From Phaeacidiphilus oryzae TH49 (GTDB lineage: Bacteria; Actinomycetota; Actinomycetes; Streptomycetales; Streptomycetaceae), in NCBI RefSeq assembly GCF_000744815.1, contig NZ_JQMQ01000004.1, forward strand, positions 124,001 to 188,000: 64,000 nt of DNA. Direction: 5' to 3'. Within the stretch, counting starts at the first letter, position 1, and each line of letters opens with the position of its first letter. The notes under the pieces were generated by a model. That model was not told the origin of the DNA. It worked only from the letters and a program-made list of their open reading frames with translations, and ran no database searches. Both the position numbers and the translations under genes were made by a program. Positions 57,053 through 64,000 of the stretch are shown here, piece by piece.

Positions 57053-57373
57053 ATGTACAACCTCGTCCTGCTGGCCGCACGCCCCCCGGAGTGGAGCCAC
57101 CAGCGCTTCATCGACTGGTGGCGCAACGACCACGCCGAGCTGACTCGGCGGCTCCCCGGGTTGCGCTCCTGGCGGCACACCGAGATCGACGCCGCGCTGG
57201 AGCAGCGCTCAGAGGGCTGGGACGGGCTCTCGGTGCTCGGCTTCGACTCCCCGGAGGACCTGAGGAAGGCGCTGGCCAGCGCGGAGTGGGCGGAGGCCGT
57301 CGCCCAGGTCGGCGACATGAAGGGCAGGCGGATCGCCGTGATGGGCCACGAGGCGGAGCTCTTCCCGACCTGA
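57053..57373 (+). CDS. EthD-domain protein
   Basis: A 106-residue dimeric alpha+beta barrel-type protein. YNLVLLAARPPEWSHQRFIDWWRNDHAELTRRLPGLRSW is typical of EthD/antibiotic-biosynthesis monooxygenase-like proteins, with the conserved His of W-x-N-D-H. EthD was first linked to ether degradation and its relatives often act in dehydration or chaperone roles in aromatic or polycyclic pathways. It lies 30 bases after the SnoaL-like gene. The exact reaction is unknown. Confidence 0.78.
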   Translation: MYNLVLLAARPPEWSHQRFIDWWRNDHAELTRRLPGLRSWRHTEIDAALEQRSEGWDGLSVLGFDSPEDLRKALASAEWAEAVAQVGDMKGRRIAVMGHEAELFPT

Positions 57374-57458
57374 TCGCACTGCCCCGGCCAATGCCACGAA
57401 CCATCCGCAAGTCAGCACGGTACGTACGGAGTTCGACCACAGCGCAGCGAGGAAGCAG

Positions 57459-58970
57459 ATGCGACAGGTAGCGCGGGAGTTCCAGCGGAGAGCGGGCGAG
57501 GGCGACTTCGTCGCAGTGATCGACGACGCCGGCGGCCATACCGCCCGCGGTCTGCTGGAGGAGGCAGCCCGTCTGGTGTGGGCGGTGTCCGCGGATGACG
57601 AGGGGGCGTCCGGAGCCACCCTCATGGTCCAGGCCGACAACTCCTGGCGGACCGTGGCGGCCAGCCTGGCCGCCGGACTCTGCGGCGGCGTCCTGGCCGT
57701 GGTCAACCGGCACACCACCCGCCTCGAGTTCGCCGCCGCCTGGGAGGACATCCGGCCCGACGCGGTGGTGGCCGAGCCCTCGGCGATCGAGGAGTGGAGG
57801 GTGCGCGAGCTGCTGGCGGGCGCCCCGGAGCGGCGCGTGCTCGACGGCTGGGCCTGCCTGGCGGCCGATGGTCCGTACGAGGTCTCCCGCTGGTCCGGCG
57901 GCGCCCTGATCGGCCTCACCTCCGGCTCGACCGGTCGCCCCAAGGGCGTGGTCCAGTCAGAACGGTCCCTGCGCTACGCCTGCTCCAGCACGATCGAGAT
58001 CAACGGCCTGGGCCGCGGGGACGCGGTCGCCGCCATCGTGCCGCTCTCCTCGACCGCGGCCTACTGCTTCGGGGTCTACCTCTCCCTGTTGCTCGGCGGG
58101 CCGCTGGTGCTGCAGGGCAGGTGGGACCGGGCCGGGGCGCTCCGACGCATGGCCGAGGCCGAGGTCCGCTGGACCATGTGCGTGCCCACCATGGCGCTGC
58201 AGATGGGTGCGGAGGCGGCGGGCAGCGGGGTGCTCTCCGGGGTCAGGTCGATCACGGTGGGCGGAGGGCCGATGGACCGGGGCGCGCTGGCGCGGGCCGA
58301 GCGCTCGCTCGGGACCACGATCCTCCGGGTCTTCGGCATGTCCGAATGCCTCGGCCACACCTCGCCCCGACCGGACGAGCCCGAGGAGATCCGGCTCGGC
58401 CGGGACGGCCGCCCCTTCCCCGGGACGGATGTCCGCGCGCTGACCGCCGACGGCCAGGTGGCGCCGCCGGGTACGGTCGGACGGGCGCAGGTGCGCGGGC
58501 CCTCGCTCTTCCTCGGGTACGCCCGCGAGGGCCGGGTCGACCCGGCGGTCCTGACCTCGGACGGCTACCTCTCCACCGGCGACCTGCTGACCAGCCATGG
58601 GGACGGCACCGTGACGATCATGGGCCGGGAGAAGGACGTCATCATCCGAGGCGGCCGCAACATCGACATCACCGAGATCGAGCGCGCGGTCGCTCGCTGC
58701 CCGCGGGTCGCGCGGGCCTGCGTGGCAGCCGTCCCGGACGAGGTACTGGGCGAGCGGGTGGCGCTGCTGGTCGTCACCGAGGACGGCCGCGACATCGACC
58801 TGGCCGAGATCACCGGGCATCTGGAGAAGCTCGGTCTCTCCAAGGGCAAATGGCCCGAGTTCGTCTACCAGGTAGGGGAGTTGCCGCAGACCAAGGTCGG
58901 CAAGCTGGACCGGGCCGGCGCCCGCGAACTGGCCGTCGCACTGCGCGCCCGTACCTCTGAGCCGGCCTGA
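57459..58970 (+). CDS. Acyl-CoA ligase (AMP-binding)
   Basis: A 503-residue ANL-superfamily ligase. Core motifs are LIGLTSGSTGRPKGVV (P-loop), FGMSECLGHTSPRPD, YLSTGDLLTSHGDGTVTIMGREKD and LPQTKVGKLDRAG with the catalytic lysine. The N-terminal domain is short (about 150 residues before the P-loop). It should activate the free acid substrate to its CoA thioester, the entry step for the cluster. GAGGAAGCAG precedes ATG 57459. It is followed 12 bases later by the MBL gene. Confidence 0.88.
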   Translation: MRQVAREFQRRAGEGDFVAVIDDAGGHTARGLLEEAARLVWAVSADDEGASGATLMVQADNSWRTVAASLAAGLCGGVLAVVNRHTTRLEFAAAWEDIRPDAVVAEPSAIEEWRVRELLAGAPERRVLDGWACLAADGPYEVSRWSGGALIGLTSGSTGRPKGVVQSERSLRYACSSTIEINGLGRGDAVAAIVPLSSTAAYCFGVYLSLLLGGPLVLQGRWDRAGALRRMAEAEVRWTMCVPTMALQMGAEAAGSGVLSGVRSITVGGGPMDRGALARAERSLGTTILRVFGMSECLGHTSPRPDEPEEIRLGRDGRPFPGTDVRALTADGQVAPPGTVGRAQVRGPSLFLGYAREGRVDPAVLTSDGYLSTGDLLTSHGDGTVTIMGREKDVIIRGGRNIDITEIERAVARCPRVARACVAAVPDEVLGERVALLVVTEDGRDIDLAEITGHLEKLGLSKGKWPEFVYQVGELPQTKVGKLDRAGARELAVALRARTSEPA

Positions 58971-58981
58971 GAGGCGGGACC

Positions 58982-60034
58982 ATGGCGGAGCAGATCGCTC
59001 GACTCGACCAAGGGGCGTGGGCCGCGCCCGGGGTGGTGGAGACCGTACACCCGGGGGTGCACAGGGTCCCGCTGCCGTTGCCCGACGACGGCCTGCACGC
59101 CGTCAACGTCTATCTGTTGGAGGGCCTCGCCGAGGACGGCAGGCTCGTCATGATCGACGGCGGCTGGGCCGTTCCCGAGGCGCGCGAGGCGCTGGAGGCG
59201 GGCCTCGCCGGAATCGGCCGCGAGCTGGGGGAGATCAGCCACATCCTGGTCACCCACATCCACCGCGACCACTACACCCACGCCGTGGAACTGCGCCGAC
59301 TGCTGGGTTCCCGGGTTTATCTGGGGGCGGGCGAGCGGCCGGGGCTGGAGCTGCTGCACCAGCTCGGCAGCGACGAGCCGGCCGGCTCGCTGGACGTTCT
59401 GCGCAGGGCGGGTGCCGACGAACTGGCCGACCGGATCGGGAAGATGGACCACGGGGGCTACGACCCGGAGGTGTGGGAGGCGCCGGACCGCTGGCTCGGG
59501 GCGGGGAACGTCGGCTTCGGAGCGGGCGAGCTGAAGGTGGTGCCGACCCCCGGTCACACCAAGGGACATGTGGTCTTCCTGGACGAGCGGCGCGGGCTGC
59601 TCTTCGCCGGCGACCACGTACTGCCGCACATCACCCCGTCCATCGGCTTCGAACTGGCCGAGGCCGGCGGCCGGCCGCTCGCCGACTACCTGGACTCACT
59701 GCGCCTCATGACCCGTTACGCCGACACCCGGCTGCTGCCCGCGCACGGCCCGGTCGCCGACAGCGCGCACACCCGGGTCGCCGAACTGCTAGCCCACCAC
59801 GACGACCGGTTGGCCAGGAGCCTGGCCGCGCTGGGCGATGAGGCCCTGGACGCGCACGCGGTGGCGCGGCGGTTGGCCTGGACGCGGCGGGCGGTGCCCT
59901 TCGGCGAGCTCAGCGCCTTCAACCAGATGCTGGCGATCAACGAGACCGCGGCGCATCTGGACGTCCTCGTACTGGAGGGGCTGGCCACTGTGGCCCATGT
60001 GGTCGGCGTGGATCGGTACTGCCGGGTCCGCTGA
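58982..60034 (+). CDS. MBL-fold metallo-hydrolase
   Basis: A 350-residue metallo-beta-lactamase-fold hydrolase. The metal-binding motif is LVTHIHRDHYTHAV (HxHxDH), with later ligands in PTPGHTKGHVVFL and LFAGDHVLPHITPSIGFE. The C-terminal winged-helix extension (VARRLAWTRRAVPFGELSAF) is common in this branch, which includes thioesterases and lactonases. It may hydrolyse a CoA thioester or lactone intermediate. GAGAGGCGGG precedes ATG 58982. The next 159 bases contain a small frame ending VPELLCSGLELLEKTKEGS just before the SDR start that may be a gene-end fragment. Confidence 0.85.
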   Translation: MAEQIARLDQGAWAAPGVVETVHPGVHRVPLPLPDDGLHAVNVYLLEGLAEDGRLVMIDGGWAVPEAREALEAGLAGIGRELGEISHILVTHIHRDHYTHAVELRRLLGSRVYLGAGERPGLELLHQLGSDEPAGSLDVLRRAGADELADRIGKMDHGGYDPEVWEAPDRWLGAGNVGFGAGELKVVPTPGHTKGHVVFLDERRGLLFAGDHVLPHITPSIGFELAEAGGRPLADYLDSLRLMTRYADTRLLPAHGPVADSAHTRVAELLAHHDDRLARSLAALGDEALDAHAVARRLAWTRRAVPFGELSAFNQMLAINETAAHLDVLVLEGLATVAHVVGVDRYCRVR

Positions 60035-60193
60035 GGGTCATCAGAACCAGATCGGGAGTCGAGTTGCCGACCAGCCTTGAGGTCGATGGAGCCGGCCGCG
60101 TACCGCTCGGCGAGCGCGCGAACGGGTCGGCTCGGCCGTGCCGGAGCTGCTGTGCTCGGGACTCGAACTGCTGGAGAAGACCAAGGAGGGCTC

Positions 60194-60973
60194 ATGAGGG
60201 ATCGGCTGTCCGGGCGGGTCGCGCTGGTGACCGGTGCCACCGGCGGTATCGGGGAGGCAGTGGTGCGACGGCTGGCGGCCGAGGGCGCCGCGGTGGCGGT
60301 GACCGACCTGAACGCCGGACGTTGCGAGGCACTGGCGAAGGAACTCGCGGACGGCGGCGGTGCCGCGCAGGCGATCGGCCTGGCGCTGGACGTCGCCGAC
60401 GAGCGGGCCTGGCGCGCGGCCGTGGACCGGGTGGTGGCCGAACTGGGCGGCCTGACCATACTGGTGAACAACGCCGGCATCGCTGAGACGCGGACAGTGG
60501 AGACGGAGACCCGGGAATCCTGGGACGAGGTCATCGCCGTCACCCAGACCGGGGTGTGGCTCGGGATGAAGTACGGTGGCCCGGCGATCGAGCGCTCGGC
60601 GGGGAAGGTCGAGGGCGGCGGCTCAATAGTCAACATCGCCTCGATCTTCGGCACGGTCGGCGGCTTCGGCAGCCAGTTCTCCTACCACGCGGCGAAGGGC
60701 GCCGTGCGGCTGATGACGAAGAACGCCGCACTGCACTGGGCACAGCGTGGGGTCCGGGTCAACTCGATCCACCCGGGATTCATCGAGACAGCCCACTCGC
60801 GCCGGCTGTGGCGGGGCACCCCCCGGCACTCCGCGATGGTCGAGGGCACCCCGATGGGCAGACTGGGCACCCCAGAGGAGGTCGCGGGAGCGGTGGCCTT
60901 TCTCGCGTCATCGGACGCGAGCTTTGCGACGGGCTCCGAGCTCTACGTCGACGGAGGCTGGACGGCTCGCTGA
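60194..60973 (+). CDS. SDR-family oxidoreductase
   Basis: A 259-residue classical SDR with TGATGGIGEAVVRRLAAEG, NNAGIAETRTVE, IVNIASIFGTVG, catalytic YHAAKGAVRLMTKNA and HPGFIETAHSRRLWRG. VTDLNAGR with Asp after the second strand predicts NAD(H). It resembles cyclopentanol or 3-alpha-hydroxysteroid dehydrogenases. AAGGAGGG precedes ATG 60194. It is the last recognisable gene of the catabolic cluster. Confidence 0.88.
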   Translation: MRDRLSGRVALVTGATGGIGEAVVRRLAAEGAAVAVTDLNAGRCEALAKELADGGGAAQAIGLALDVADERAWRAAVDRVVAELGGLTILVNNAGIAETRTVETETRESWDEVIAVTQTGVWLGMKYGGPAIERSAGKVEGGGSIVNIASIFGTVGGFGSQFSYHAAKGAVRLMTKNAALHWAQRGVRVNSIHPGFIETAHSRRLWRGTPRHSAMVEGTPMGRLGTPEEVAGAVAFLASSDASFATGSELYVDGGWTAR

Positions 60974-61234
60974 GCTCTCGCAGCAGCAGGCCCGCGCGGG
61001 CGTAGGAGCCCGGACCGGATGAGCGGCGGCCCGGAGAACGGAGTGCCGGCCATGCTTGAGGTCTGCACCGTTCCCCCTCCCCGGCAGGTCGCGATCCACA
61101 TAGCCGACGGGCCGCCGGAAGCGTCAGCAATGGGTGGGCAAGAGGCCCCGGGAGACTGCAATGGTTGCCAGAAGAATCCATCCCAACCAATGCAGGCTTC
61201 ACGGGGCCTGAGCTGCGGAAAACGCTGGTATGCG

Positions 61235-61305
61235 CTAGCCCATCTCCTCCAGTGCCTTGCCCTTCGTCTCCTTGACGAAGAAGTGATACCTGCGGTTTCT
61301 GGCCT
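61235..61305 (-). pseudogene. C-terminal fragment of a sugar-porter MFS protein
   Basis: In the gene-poor stretch 60974-61612 the minus strand reads ATTKTQARNRRYHFFVKETK then GKALEEMG and a TAG. This is the typical end of a sugar-porter transporter (FVPETKGxTLEEM). An in-frame stop lies just upstream, so only the last 23 residues survive. Nothing else convincing is seen in 60974-61612. Confidence 0.5.
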
Positions 61306-61612
61306 GCGTCTTCGTGGTCGCTTAACGCGTTGACCAGCGGAGGAGAAGTCAGCGGCTGTCACCATTCGTCAACGCTGATCCACCTTGCACGGCCCAGAGA
61401 CGGCCCGAGTGCCCCCGACGAGATCACTCTCGGCGACCGGTTTCCCAACGCGCGGGATCCGGTCCCCACCCTGTTGAGTCAGTCCGTATGATTGGTTTTC
61501 CTACCACCCGCTGCGCCCAGCTTCGGGAGCACACCATCGCGTGTGCGTGAGCATCCTTTGATCTCGGGTGGACTTCGCTAGGGCGGCTTTGTGCTGCCCG
61601 GAGGTTCACCAC

Positions 61613-61816
61613 GTGTTGACGTCGTTGCTGCTTCTGGTTGGATGCTTGGGCCTGTTCGCTTGGCGCATAGCCCCCCTCGGGCGTGAACTGAGTCGGCTGC
61701 TCATCGGCAGGAAGGCACTGTCCAAGTGCCGGCAGGCTGACATCCCCGCGGTCATCGAAGCGCTCGGGTTCGAGAGTCGTTCGCCCTGGGCTGGCAAGCG
61801 CACCGATAGGCTGTAA
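61613..61816 (+). CDS. Small membrane protein running into a tRNA fragment
   Basis: A 67-residue protein with one membrane helix (LTSLLLLVGCLGLFAWRIAP, residues 2-21) and a basic cytoplasmic tail (LGRELSRLLIGRKALSKCRQ). GTG 61613 has GGAGG eight bases upstream. Its last codons (TDRL) and TAA stop are supplied by the start of the tRNA-Tyr fragment, so the reading frame was probably truncated or re-ended by the integration event there. No family is recognised. Confidence 0.5.
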   Translation: MLTSLLLLVGCLGLFAWRIAPLGRELSRLLIGRKALSKCRQADIPAVIEALGFESRSPWAGKRTDRL

Positions 61817-61862
61817 ATCTGTCGGCTTACGCCTACGCAGGTTTGAACCCTGCACCCGCCAC
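61811..61862 (+). other. 3' half of a tRNA-Tyr(GTA) gene, probable att site
   Basis: The sequence runs from the anticodon loop (CTGTAAA) through a long variable arm (GGCTTACGCC) and a perfect T arm (GCAGG-TTTGAAC-CCTGC) to the acceptor strand ACCCGCC-A. The matching 5' half, which would need GGCGGGT and a D arm, is absent upstream. Such 3' tRNA pieces are duplicated when integrative elements insert into tRNA genes. tRNA-Tyr is the known SLP1 site in Streptomyces. The element would lie on the left side of this fragment. Confidence 0.72.
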
Positions 61863-61869
61863 AGCAAGG

Positions 61870-61910
61870 CCAAGGGCCCTTGACCAGCACAAAAGGTCAA
61901 GGGCCCTTGG
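61870..61910 (+). terminator. Perfect 16-bp terminator hairpin
   Basis: CCAAGGGCCCTTGACC (61870-61885) pairs exactly with 61895-61910 around a 9-base loop (AGCACAAAA). It follows the tRNA-Tyr fragment by 8 bases and is probably the original tRNA terminator. Confidence 0.82.
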
Positions 61911-62048
61911 TATGTCGATCGTCCGTGAGTGGCCGTGGCTTTCCGTGAATTACCGCCCGTTGGGGCACGCGGGGGGCACGCCGAGACGTCGACCTCTTAG
62001 GTGGTCCGGTTCGAGCCTGATGGATACGAGAGCCGGATGCGGGTGCGG

Positions 62049-62342
62049 CTACACGTGATTCTTGAGCCAGTCATTCCCCGAGGGCTTCAGGCCGGCGGAC
62101 GCCCAGTCCATGCCCGTGACCTCCATGACGAGCAGCTTGTCATCCTGGTCGATGTGCTGCTTGAGCTTGTCGCGGATGGCGCCCGCGGCCTGAGTGCTCT
62201 GGATGAACCACGTGGAGTCCAGGTTGTGCCACCACCGCCCGCCCGAAAGGCTCTTGATCGCCTCGTGGAGGGACGTGTAGTTCTGACCGGGCTGGTCCAG
62301 GTCGTAGCCGATCATGTGCGTCTTGTACGGCAAGGTGCTCAT
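62049..62342 (-). CDS. Stand-alone Cas2/VapD-like small protein
   Basis: A 97-residue ferredoxin-like protein: THMIGYDLDQPGQNYTSLHE, then LSGGRWWHNLDSTWFIQSTQ and DDKLLVMEVTGMDWASAGLK. The YDLxxPxQxY start, central WWHxxDSTW and DDKLLV motifs are typical of a small family related by fold to Cas2 and VapD-like nucleases and often annotated SinR-like. No CRISPR array or other cas gene is nearby. AAGGAG directly abuts ATG 62342, an unusually short spacing. It lies next to the tRNA-Tyr border and is probably a mobile accessory gene. Confidence 0.7.
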   Translation of the reverse strand: MSTLPYKTHMIGYDLDQPGQNYTSLHEAIKSLSGGRWWHNLDSTWFIQSTQAAGAIRDKLKQHIDQDDKLLVMEVTGMDWASAGLKPSGNDWLKNHV

Positions 62343-62670
62343 CTCCTTCTGGGACGAGCACCCCGATGGACGCAGGCTTGGGTAAGTCCACGTCTCGCAG
62401 TAGGGTCGCAGGGCGGTAGCAACGCACTGGCCCCCGCCGGGGTGCTCGATCTCAACTCGAAGCCCCGGTGTGGGGCCTTCGTCTTCGAACGGAAAAAGTA
62501 GAGCACCACGTATGGCCCATGGGCAAATCCCTAACCACAACATGTGGTACGTGTACATCCGCATGGGCACAACATCTTGTGATCGCCTCTGACGTGGCGT
62601 CAAATCTTTCAGTCTAGCGGGCTGTTCCGACAATCGGCCCTGAGCTGGGCGAATGCCGCACCTTCCGCCG

Positions 62671-62822
62671 TCTGCCATCCCGTCTGCCGTCGACCCACAC
62701 GCAGTGGTATCGGGCGTGGCCTTCCCGGTCCAGATGGAGCGCGCCACTGTACGAACGATCTGGACCGGGAAGGCCACGGCTGATACGGCTTGTCCTGGGT
62801 CGTCGGCAGGCGGGATGGCAGA
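62671..62822. mobile_element. 152-bp inverted-repeat (MITE-like) element
   Basis: Two 65-base arms, 62671-62735 and 62758-62822, are inverted copies with about ten mismatches; the inner 20 bases (62716-62735 with 62758-62777) pair perfectly around a 22-base loop. Because the arms are copies, similar frames appear on both strands, but no real gene is present. Length and structure suggest a miniature inverted-repeat element or a large transcript hairpin. No flanking target duplication was seen. It occupies part of the 834-base gap 62343-63176, where no gene is recognised. Confidence 0.65.
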
Positions 62823-63176
62823 CACCCCACCCCTGACCACTGATCGACGGTCACGTGTGCACGATCTTGGCCATCCTGGAGCCGGAGATCCCCGCCGGAG
62901 GCATCCCAATCGCCGGCCCGCGGGGTCGGGCTCTACCTTCATGCCCTCGGGCCTATCCAGCGGGCGGGCGTAGGCCGGCGGCGCGCCGAGCGGGCCGAAG
63001 GCAGGAGCGCGGGCGCGCCAAGAGGCCGTGAGCCCGCCCGGCGGAGCGTAGCGACGCCGGGTGCCTTGATGAAGCAGAGAAACTCTAATCCAACCGGTTG
63101 AGGAGCCTCCGCTCATCGAGAGCTTGACTGATCCTGGCCTGGGCCGTTGTGCAACGGATGGCTTACGGTGGACCGC

Positions 63177-63737
63177 ATGTCCTCTGACCTGGATGCGCCG
63201 AGCGCTGCGGCTGAACTCGCCGAGTCGTTGTTGCCCCCGCTCGGAGACCGCTGGTTGCACACGCAGGCTGTGGCACGGCGTGCACAGGAGATCGCAACTG
63301 CGGTACCTAAGGAAGATCGGGACCTGCTGGTGTCGGCGGCCTGGCTACATGATCTGGGCTACGCGGCCGAGCTACGGCGGACAGGCTTCCATCCCCTCGA
63401 TGGCGCGCGGCATCTGGAGTCGCTCGGTGCCCCTGAGCGCCTGGTCCGCCTCGTGGCCCATCATTCAGGAGCCGAGTACGAGGCTGCACAACGCGGATTG
63501 ACGGCTGAGCTGGCAGCGTACGCGCGTGAGGATGGGCCGGTCCTCGATGCGTTGATCTGGGCAGATATGACGACGGGGCCGGCCGGCCAGTCATTCGACT
63601 TCGACCAGAGGATGGACGAGATCCTGACACGGTACGAGCCGGGGAGCGAGGTGCACACCGCCATCTCGAAGGCTCGTCCCTATCTCGGTGCTGCGATCGC
63701 TCGCGCGCAAGAGCGGATGTTGCCTCAGCCGATGTAG
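63177..63737 (+). CDS. HD-domain protein (putative phosphohydrolase)
   Basis: A 186-residue HD-domain protein. The metal-binding HD pair is in LLVSAAWLHDLGYAAEL, with an upstream His in RWLHTQAVARRA and later LVAHHSGAEYEA, ALIWADMTTGPAG. This is the layout of YqeK/MJ0835-type HD phosphohydrolases. ATG 63177 was chosen; GTG three codons earlier is an alternative and the ribosome site is weak. Its stop overlaps the convergent Nudix gene by 13 bases. A decayed partial copy lies at 27154-27346. Confidence 0.82.
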   Translation: MSSDLDAPSAAAELAESLLPPLGDRWLHTQAVARRAQEIATAVPKEDRDLLVSAAWLHDLGYAAELRRTGFHPLDGARHLESLGAPERLVRLVAHHSGAEYEAAQRGLTAELAAYAREDGPVLDALIWADMTTGPAGQSFDFDQRMDEILTRYEPGSEVHTAISKARPYLGAAIARAQERMLPQPM

Positions 63738-64000
63738 GGGTGGTCCCGCCTGGTCAGGCCGTGTTCGATGCGCAGTCGCATGGACGGATGGATGTTGAGC
63801 TGGTCCAGCTTGTCCGGGTGGACGAACGCTACTTCCTTCGTCTCGCTGCTCGTGCGCAGTTGACCACCGGTTACCCGGGTGGTGAAGCAGATCGAGAACT
63901 GCTGACGGACCTCGCCGTCGTCGTACTTCATGACGTGGTGGGGGTTCGTGTAGATCCCCACGAGACCGGTGACCTCGACGTCGATGCCGGTCTCTTCCTT
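63725..64000 (-). CDS. Nudix hydrolase, partial
   Basis: The C-terminal 91 residues are in the window; the gene continues past the right edge. It begins with the end of a Nudix box (KEETGIDVEVTGLVGIYTNP) followed by GEVRQQFSICFTTRVTGGQL, ETKEVAFVHPDKLDQL and RLRIEHGL. This is typical of ADP-ribose/NTP-type Nudix enzymes. It is convergent with the HD gene and overlaps its end by 13 bases, so the two are probably not co-expressed but may share a house-cleaning role. Confidence 0.85.
   Translation of the reverse strand, partial: KEETGIDVEVTGLVGIYTNPHHVMKYDDGEVRQQFSICFTTRVTGGQLRTSSETKEVAFVHPDKLDQLNIHPSMRLRIEHGLTRRDHPYIG

Noticed and set aside
61811-61862. A complete functional tRNA-Tyr gene.
   Set aside because: No 5' acceptor strand (GGCGGGT expected) or D arm lies upstream, and the 5' side of the anticodon stem pairs poorly.
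62049-62342. The Cas2-like protein as evidence for a CRISPR-Cas system.
   Set aside because: No cas1, no effector genes and no repeat array are present in the window.

Overview
This is a high-GC actinomycete chromosome segment, most likely Streptomycetaceae (Streptomyces, Kitasatospora or a close relative). The signs are strong G/C third-position bias, many GTG starts, ATGA/GTGA gene overlaps, ECF sigma factors, MarR/TetR/Rrf2 regulators and an LAXTG (class E sortase) surface protein. Every functional call was made by reading translations and motifs; no database search was run.

Layout. (1) 1-5590, minus: a cell-surface polysaccharide operon with a toroid-like hypothetical protein, a WecG/TagA glycosyltransferase, a UDP-sugar 6-dehydrogenase, UDP-GlcNAc 2-epimerase, a Wzz-like chain-length protein and the start of a flippase. 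(2) 5858-10183: a SigE-like sigma factor with its coupled membrane partner, a cupin, an Rrf2 regulator divergent from an SDR with two palindromic operators between them, and an ECF sigma factor coupled to a small leader ORF. (3) 10514-19274: a 2736-residue secreted RHS/YD-repeat polymorphic toxin with a C-terminal Tox-REase-5-like nuclease domain and a putative immunity gene, separated by a perfect 22-bp hairpin. (4) 19.3-31.3 kb: accessory genes in regulator/target pairs (VOC proteins with MarR-type operators, AlkA-type glycosylase, TetR with an aldo-keto reductase, MFS pump, phosphotransferase), mixed with gene remnants.

(5) 31.7-61 kb: a large catabolic cluster. It holds an MHS-type transporter, six SDRs, a zinc alcohol dehydrogenase, a KstD/fumarate-reductase-like flavoprotein, three acyl-CoA dehydrogenases, an Old Yellow Enzyme-type Fe-S flavoprotein, two crotonase-fold proteins, a DUF35 protein with an SCP-x-type thiolase, a second thiolase broken by an in-frame TAG, a phosphotransferase set between two acyl-CoA dehydrogenases, an acyl-CoA ligase, a double SnoaL-like protein, an EthD-like protein, an MBL hydrolase and a TetR regulator. 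Together they look like CoA-dependent breakdown of a cyclic, steroid- or terpenoid-like acid. AT-rich boxes of two related types precede the starts of its transcription units and suggest one regulon. The cluster is interrupted at 40.5-46.0 kb by an LAXTG surface protein, a STAS protein, a DUF6236-like protein and pseudogene fragments (serine recombinase, B12-binding domain).

(6) 61-64 kb: a likely integration border. It has the 3' half of a tRNA-Tyr gene followed by a perfect terminator, a stand-alone Cas2/VapD-like protein, a 152-bp inverted-repeat element, an HD-domain protein (a decayed partial copy of which lies at 27.2 kb) and a partial Nudix hydrolase.
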